Assembly (NCBI GenBank): GCA_963714205.1
Contig: CAVQNQ010000006.1
Location: 62,001-126,000 of the forward strand
Reading direction: 5' to 3'
DNA from: CAVQNQ01 sp963714205
GTDB lineage: Bacteria; Acidobacteriota; Terriglobia; Bryobacterales; Bryobacteraceae
DNA: 64,000 nucleotides
Position 1 is the first letter of the stretch. Each line of letters opens with the position of its first letter. The notes beneath the pieces are model-generated. The model saw only the letters and a program-made list of their open reading frames with translations. It searched no databases and was not told where the DNA came from. The position numbers were made by a program, and so were the translations under genes. Positions 59,883-64,000 of this stretch are shown one piece after another.

Positions 59883-60104
59883 TCAGACGACCTCGGGGAC
59901 CGCGGGCGTTCCCGCCGCGGGGGGAGCCGCAACCGGCGGAGGCTCCACGGGCGGGGCGGCCGTCTTCTTGACCGGCCTCTTCACCGCTTTCTTCTTGGCT
60001 GGGGCTTTCTTGGCAGGCGCCTTCTTGACGGCTTTCTTCGAGGCCGTCTTACTCGCGGCAGGCTTCTTAGCTGCCTTTTTCACCGCCTTCTTCTTAGTGG
60101 CCAT
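59883..60104 (-). CDS. Lysine-rich histone H1-like small protein
   Basis: 73 residues. The first 48 residues are a chain of A-K-K, P-A-K-K and V-K-K repeats like the eukaryotic H1 C-terminus; the rest is Pro/Ala-rich and ends EVV. Such tails bind DNA without sequence specificity and are known from several bacteria as nucleoid proteins. GAGG lies 5-8 bases upstream of the start at 60104, and upstream codons are not conserved in style. Confidence 0.8.
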   Translation of the reverse strand: MATKKKAVKKAAKKPAASKTASKKAVKKAPAKKAPAKKKAVKRPVKKTAAPPVEPPPVAAPPAAGTPAVPEVV

Positions 60105-60210
60105 CTTTTCCTCGAATAATTGAGTTATGCCCGCAAGGGTCAATCTATATTAGCTCAAACGTAACCAAATAGAGCCCATGAAATTGCGTCGCGAAGGCGA
60201 ATTACTGAAC

Positions 60211-61602
60211 TTAGGCGGCGGCGCGCATGGGCAGCGCCTTGAGTATCTCGGTTACGAAGGCCTTGGCATCGCCGAAAAGCATGAGCGTCTTGTCCATGTA
60301 ATAGAGCTCGTTATCGATGCCCGCGAAGCCTGGGTTCATGGAGCGCTTGATGACCATGACGGTGTGCGCCTTGTCCACGTCAAGGATCGGCATCCCATAG
60401 ATAGGACTAGACTTATCGTGACGCGCGGCGGGGTTTGTGACATCGTTGGCGCCGATCACCAGAGCCACGTCGCACTGCGGGAATTCAGAGTTGATCTCAT
60501 CCATTTCGACCAGCTTGTCGTAAGGGATGTCGGCTTCGGCGAGCAGCACGTTCATATGTCCGGGCATGCGTCCGGCCACCGGGTGGATGGCGAACTTGAC
60601 GGCGATGCCCCGGCGAGTCAGATTGTCGTATAGCTCCCGGATCTTGTGTTGCGCCTGGGCTACCGCGAGACCGTAACCCGGCGCGATGATCACGCTGCTG
60701 GCGGCCTCGAGAATGGCCGCGGCGTCCTCGGGACTGGCGCTGCGTATGGGCTTCTGTTCCACGTGGCCCGCCTTGGTCTGAATCTGCCCGAAGGCGCCGA
60801 ACAGCACGTTGATGAAGGAGCGGTTCATGGCCTTGCACATGATGATCGACAGGATCAGGCCGCTCGATCCATCCAGCGCGCCGGCCACCACCAGGAGGTT
60901 ATTGCCGAGCGCGAAACCCATCGCGCAGGCCGAGAGACCGGCATAGGAATTCAGGATCGCGATCACGGTGGGCATATCCGCCCCGCCGATCGGAATGATC
61001 AGCAGCACGCCGAACAGGAGCGCCAGACCGGCAAAAATAGGGAACAGCCAGGTATCGGTGGGGACCAGTACGAGCCGCACCGCCAGGCCTGCGGCGATCG
61101 CGAATAGAGTGAAGTTGACGGCGTTCTGATTGCGGTAGGTGATGGGGCGCTGCGGCAGCACTTCCTGCAGTTTGCCCATGGCCATGAGGCTGCCCGTGAA
61201 GGTGAGGAAGCCCAGCAGCGTTTCCACCACCAGCGCCACCATGACGAAGCCGTGCAGTTCGGTCGAGGCATGCGGCTGGCGCTGGTAGAATTCGGCGGTG
61301 CCCACCAGGGCCGCCGCCAGGGCGCCACAGGCGTGGGAGAGGGCCGTCCGCTGGGGCACGGCGGTCATCGGCATGATGTAGGCGATGGGGATGCCCACAG
61401 CGGTGCCGATGAAGAACGCGGCCACGATCCAGATCCAGTTGTGGACGTCGAAAGCCAGGAAAGTACCGACGATTGCCAGAAGCATGCCGATTTCACCGGC
61501 AAATACCCCGCGCCGGGCGCTGGCCGGGTGGTTCATCCACTTCAGAGAGAGGATGAAAAGGGCGGCCGAGACAATATAGAAATACTGCACCAGGGAGGCC
61601 AT
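60211..61602 (-). CDS. pntB: NAD(P) transhydrogenase beta subunit
   Basis: 463 residues. About eight membrane helices fill the first 270 residues, then the NADP-binding domain has V-I-I-A-P-G-Y-G-L-A-V-A-Q-A-Q and P-V-A-G-R-M-P-G-H-M-N-V-L-L-A-E-A, followed by I-G-A-N-D-V-T-N-P-A. It couples hydride transfer between NADH and NADP+ to proton movement. ATG 61602 follows the small subunit stop after no gap. Confidence 0.95.
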   Translation of the reverse strand: MASLVQYFYIVSAALFILSLKWMNHPASARRGVFAGEIGMLLAIVGTFLAFDVHNWIWIVAAFFIGTAVGIPIAYIMPMTAVPQRTALSHACGALAAALVGTAEFYQRQPHASTELHGFVMVALVVETLLGFLTFTGSLMAMGKLQEVLPQRPITYRNQNAVNFTLFAIAAGLAVRLVLVPTDTWLFPIFAGLALLFGVLLIIPIGGADMPTVIAILNSYAGLSACAMGFALGNNLLVVAGALDGSSGLILSIIMCKAMNRSFINVLFGAFGQIQTKAGHVEQKPIRSASPEDAAAILEAASSVIIAPGYGLAVAQAQHKIRELYDNLTRRGIAVKFAIHPVAGRMPGHMNVLLAEADIPYDKLVEMDEINSEFPQCDVALVIGANDVTNPAARHDKSSPIYGMPILDVDKAHTVMVIKRSMNPGFAGIDNELYYMDKTLMLFGDAKAFVTEILKALPMRAAA

Positions 61603-61899
61603 TTACTTCTTCTCCTCCCGCTTCTTGAACATTTTGACCATTCGGTCGGTGATCAGAAAGCCGCTCACGATGTTGGTGACCACGGCGGTAATGGCGATGA
61701 ACCCGAGCACCTTGCTGAGCAGGGTGGCGTCGGCCGCGCCGGTGACCATGATGGCCCCCACCACGGAGATCGCCGAGATGGCGTTGGTGAGCGACATCAA
61801 GGGCGTATGGAGCAGGGGCGAAACGCGCCGGATCACCTCCAGACCGATGAAGGTGGCCAGCATAAACACGAACAGTCCCGTTTCAAGATTGGTAGCCAT
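61603..61899 (-). CDS. NAD(P) transhydrogenase alpha subunit, membrane part
   Basis: 98 residues with three or four membrane helices (F-V-F-M-L-A-T-F-I-G-L-E-V-I then P-L-M-S-L-T-N-A-I-S). This is the separate alpha-2 (PntAB-type) piece that is fused to alpha in E. coli. Its C-terminus abuts the beta gene and the NAD-binding alpha-1 gene lies just upstream (40-bp gap), giving the three-gene form. Confidence 0.92.
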   Translation of the reverse strand: MATNLETGLFVFMLATFIGLEVIRRVSPLLHTPLMSLTNAISAISVVGAIMVTGAADATLLSKVLGFIAITAVVTNIVSGFLITDRMVKMFKKREEKK

Positions 61900-61938
61900 A
61901 GCGGAAGATCCTTTCCGGCAGCTTTGGCGTGCCGGTCG

Positions 61939-63117
61939 CTAAACGGCCTGCGGGGAGGGCAGGCCCACGATCTCGCGGACGCGCGGATGAACCACTTCCC
62001 CGGCATAGGTGACCAGGGTTTCGCGGACGATCTCGTCCTCGCGGTTCAGAACCAGCGCGCCATCCTTGTCGATGAGGTATTTCAAAAACGTGGCGATGTT
62101 CTTGGCGTACATCTGGCTGGCGTGGTAGGGCACCGTGGAGGGCAGGTTGACGGGGCCGAAGATGCGCACTCCGCCTTCCTCCACGGTCTCGCCGGCGCGG
62201 GTGAGCTCGCAGTTGCCGCCACGCTCGGCGGCGATATCCACGACGACCGAGCCGGGAGCCATGCGGGCCACCATCTCGCGGGTAATCAGGATGGGCGCCT
62301 TCTTGCCGGGAACGGCCGCGGTAGTGACCACCACGTCGTTTTCAGCCAGCACCGCGCCGAGGGCCTCGCGCTGGCGCCGGTAGAAATCCTCGCCCATGGC
62401 TTTGGCATAGCCGCCCTTATCTTCGGCGGCGGCGCCTTCAACCTCCAACACCACGAAACGCGCGCCCAGGCTCTCGATCTGCTCCTTGACGGCCGCGCGG
62501 ATATCGTAGCCGCTGACCACCGCGCCCAGCCGGCGGGCCGTGGCGATGGCCTGCAAACCGGCGACTCCCGCGCCGATCACCAGGACTCGCGCGGGCTTCA
62601 GCGTGCCGGCGGCGGTCATGAGCATGGGGAACATGCGCGGCAGGTTATCGGCGGCGATCAGCACGGCCTTGTAACCCGCCACGGTGGCCATGGAAGAAAG
62701 CGCGTCCATGCTCTGCGCGCGGGTGATGCGCGGCATCAGCTCCATGGCGAGGAAGTTCACGCCGCATTCGGCCAGTTGGCGCGCCGCATCGGCCGCGGTG
62801 AGCGGCTCGCCGAAGCCGATCACGGTCTGGCCCCGGCGGTAGAGGGCCAAGTCCCCGGCGGCGGCTTCGGGGTTGGCGCCCGGGCCGCGCACCTGGAGGA
62901 TCGCGTCCGCCGCGGCAAACACCTCCTGGCGGCTGCCGGCAATGCGCGCGCCTTTCTCAAGGTATTCTGAATCGGGGAATCCGGCGCGCGCGCCCGCCCC
63001 GGCCTCGATCAGAAATTGCGCGCCCGTCTTATTGAGAACCGAAATCGCCCCCGGAACCATGGCGACCCGGCGCTCCCCGGGCGCCGATTCGGAAACTACT
63101 CCGACAGTCAATCCCAC
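61939..63117 (-). CDS. pntA: NAD(P) transhydrogenase alpha subunit, NAD-binding part
   Basis: 392 residues. The alanine dehydrogenase/PNT fold is shown by A-P-G-E-R-R-V-A, G-A-G-V-A-G-L-Q-A-I-A-T-A (Rossmann) and Y-D-I-R-A-A-V-K-E-Q. The C-terminus lacks membrane helices, which are in the next gene. ATG 63117 begins the protein. Together with the following two genes it makes NADPH at the expense of the proton gradient. Confidence 0.94.
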   Translation of the reverse strand: MGLTVGVVSESAPGERRVAMVPGAISVLNKTGAQFLIEAGAGARAGFPDSEYLEKGARIAGSRQEVFAAADAILQVRGPGANPEAAAGDLALYRRGQTVIGFGEPLTAADAARQLAECGVNFLAMELMPRITRAQSMDALSSMATVAGYKAVLIAADNLPRMFPMLMTAAGTLKPARVLVIGAGVAGLQAIATARRLGAVVSGYDIRAAVKEQIESLGARFVVLEVEGAAAEDKGGYAKAMGEDFYRRQREALGAVLAENDVVVTTAAVPGKKAPILITREMVARMAPGSVVVDIAAERGGNCELTRAGETVEEGGVRIFGPVNLPSTVPYHASQMYAKNIATFLKYLIDKDGALVLNREDEIVRETLVTYAGEVVHPRVREIVGLPSPQAV

Positions 63118-63261
63118 TATTCATCTCCAGAGCGTACGCGGCGAAAGGGCCATTACCTTCTGTCCCCCAGCGGCTGCCTTCCCGCGACGTTGAGACTCGA
63201 CGTTTTTAGTGTAGCGTGAGAGGGGCGGGGGAGGAAAACACAACGCGGAGACGCTCCCAAT

Positions 63262-63681
63262 CTACAGCAATTCCGCCGCCCCGAAGAAGAAGCCCAGCTC
63301 CGTCGCGGCGGTCTCCGGTGCGTCCGAACCGTGCACGCAGTTTCGCTCGATGCTCGTGGCGAAGCGCTTGCGAATAGTGCCTTCGGCGGCGTTGGCCGGA
63401 TTGGTCGCGCCCATTACTTCGCGGAGCTTGCGGATGGCATCTTCGCGTTCCAGCGCCATGACGACGATGGGCCCCTCCGTCATGAACTTCACCAGCCCGG
63501 CGAAGAACGGCTTCTCGCGGTGCACCGCGTAAAAGCCCTGGGCCTGCTTCTCGCTGAGGCGCAACATGCGCAGCGCCAAAATCTTGAATCCGGCCCGCTC
63601 GATGGCCGAGAGGACCTCGCCGGCGTGCCCGGCCGCCACGGCGTCCGGCTTGATGATCGAAAACGTGCGTTCCAGGCTCAT
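63262..63681 (-). CDS. ndk: Nucleoside diphosphate kinase
   Basis: 139 residues. The catalytic His lies in N-C-V-H-G-S-D, and the start ERTFSIIKPDAV is standard. It equilibrates NTP pools with ATP. I start at ATG 63681, which overlaps the sucD stop by 4 bp, giving a typical Ndk length. Confidence 0.95.
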   Translation of the reverse strand: MSLERTFSIIKPDAVAAGHAGEVLSAIERAGFKILALRMLRLSEKQAQGFYAVHREKPFFAGLVKFMTEGPIVVMALEREDAIRKLREVMGATNPANAAEGTIRKRFATSIERNCVHGSDAPETAATELGFFFGAAELL

Positions 63682-64000
63682 AAGAGGCTCTTGACCTTCT
63701 CCCCGATTTCCGCCGGCGACGAGCACACCGCGATACCCGCCGCGCACATGGCGGCGATCTTATCGGAAGCCTTGCCGGACCCGCCCGCGATGATGGCTCC
63801 GGCGTGGCCCATGCGGCGCCCCGGGGGCGCGGTCTGGCCGGCCACGAAGCCTACCACGGGTTTCCTGACGTTAGCCTTCACGTAGGCGGCGGCGGTCTCC
63901 TCGGCATTGCCGCCGATCTCCCCGATCATCACGATGGCGTGGGTCTCCGGGTCGGCGTTGAACAGTTCCAGGGCATCCACGAAGTTGGTTCCGATGATGG
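63678..64000 (-). CDS. sucD: Succinyl-CoA ligase ADP-forming alpha subunit, C-terminal part
   Basis: The last about 107 residues, entering from beyond base 64000. Diagnostic motifs are G-T-N-F-V-D-A-L-E-L-F, M-I-G-E-I-G-G-N-A-E-E, V-V-G-F-V-A-G-Q-T-A-P-P-G-R-R-M-G-H-A-G-A-I-I, where the last His is the phosphorylated residue. It belongs to the TCA cycle. Gene order sucD-ndk is common in Acidobacteriota and other phyla. Confidence 0.95.
   Translation of the reverse strand, partial: IIGTNFVDALELFNADPETHAIVMIGEIGGNAEETAAAYVKANVRKPVVGFVAGQTAPPGRRMGHAGAIIAGGSGKASDKIAAMCAAGIAVCSSPAEIGEKVKSLL

Noticed and set aside
63187..63208. Hairpin ACGTTGA-GAC-TCGACGT followed by a T-run on the + strand
   Set aside because: No + strand gene lies upstream, and read on the minus strand after ndk it lacks a U-run, so it does not fit a terminator for either neighbour.
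1..64000. CRISPR array, insertion sequence, prophage or defence island
   Set aside because: No regularly spaced direct repeats, transposase, integrase, phage structural or restriction genes were seen on either strand.

Overview
The window is a GC-rich, tightly packed bacterial chromosome segment with short intergenic gaps, many ATGA/GTGA stop-start overlaps and recognisable Shine-Dalgarno sites. Gene content and protein style suggest an Acidobacteriota member, probably Solibacteraceae/Bryobacterales-like. This is inferred from family composition and gene order; there is no rRNA gene in the window. I see no tRNA, rRNA, insertion sequence, prophage or CRISPR array.

Layout. 1-4.2 kb: an electron-transfer cluster (end of a probable acyl-CoA dehydrogenase, a FixC/ETF-QO-like flavoprotein fused to a FixX-like Fe-S tail, divergent EtfB and EtfA). 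4.3-6.5 kb: a Tat-signal enolase-superfamily protein, a small standalone UvrD-tail-like protein and a cold-shock protein. 6.6-10.9 kb: the classic ffh-rpsP-khpA-rimM-trmD-rplS-rnhB operon; its trmD-rplS-rnhB part carries ten single-base indels that break essential genes, most simply a local sequence-quality defect. 10.9-15.5 kb: a small membrane protein, a VanZ-like protein, two tandem TPR proteins and a TauE/SafE exporter. 15.6-17.2 kb: a COG1964-type radical SAM enzyme resembling tetraether/membrane-spanning-lipid synthases. 17.3-18.6 kb: stress-type small genes (YciE/YciF-like, PRC-barrel, a 35-residue DUF6893-like protein). 18.7-26 kb: penicillin acylase family, DUF4331, CNNM/CorC, AI-2E/PerM family, endonuclease IV, a zinc-ribbon protein.

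26.1-33.3 kb is a seven-gene export operon like E. coli CecR-YbhGFSR with its own TolC; a perfect 9+1+9 palindrome overlaps the -10 box and sits just before the TetR start. 33.6-39.4 kb: small membrane proteins, FtsH, a frameshifted lipoprotein and SppA. 39.5-42.3 kb: a catalytic/non-catalytic M16 peptidase pair. 42.4-48.2 kb: a complete RND efflux operon. 48.3-52.8 kb: adenosine-specific kinase family, hybrid histidine kinase, doubled DUF507, Crp/Fnr regulator, family 4 uracil-DNA glycosylase. 52.8-58.7 kb: a minus-strand housekeeping run (coaBC, rpoZ, gmk, yicC, an MsbA-type ABC exporter with one frameshift, GT9 glycosyltransferase, Trm112-like). 58.8-64 kb: an orphan sugar-type binding lipoprotein, a lysine-rich histone-like protein, three-subunit transhydrogenase (pnt), ndk and the end of sucD.

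The most interesting items are the Tes/Mss-like radical SAM protein, the FixC-FixX fusion with divergent ETF, the TetR operator architecture and the indel cluster. I found no wholly new defence or mobile system.
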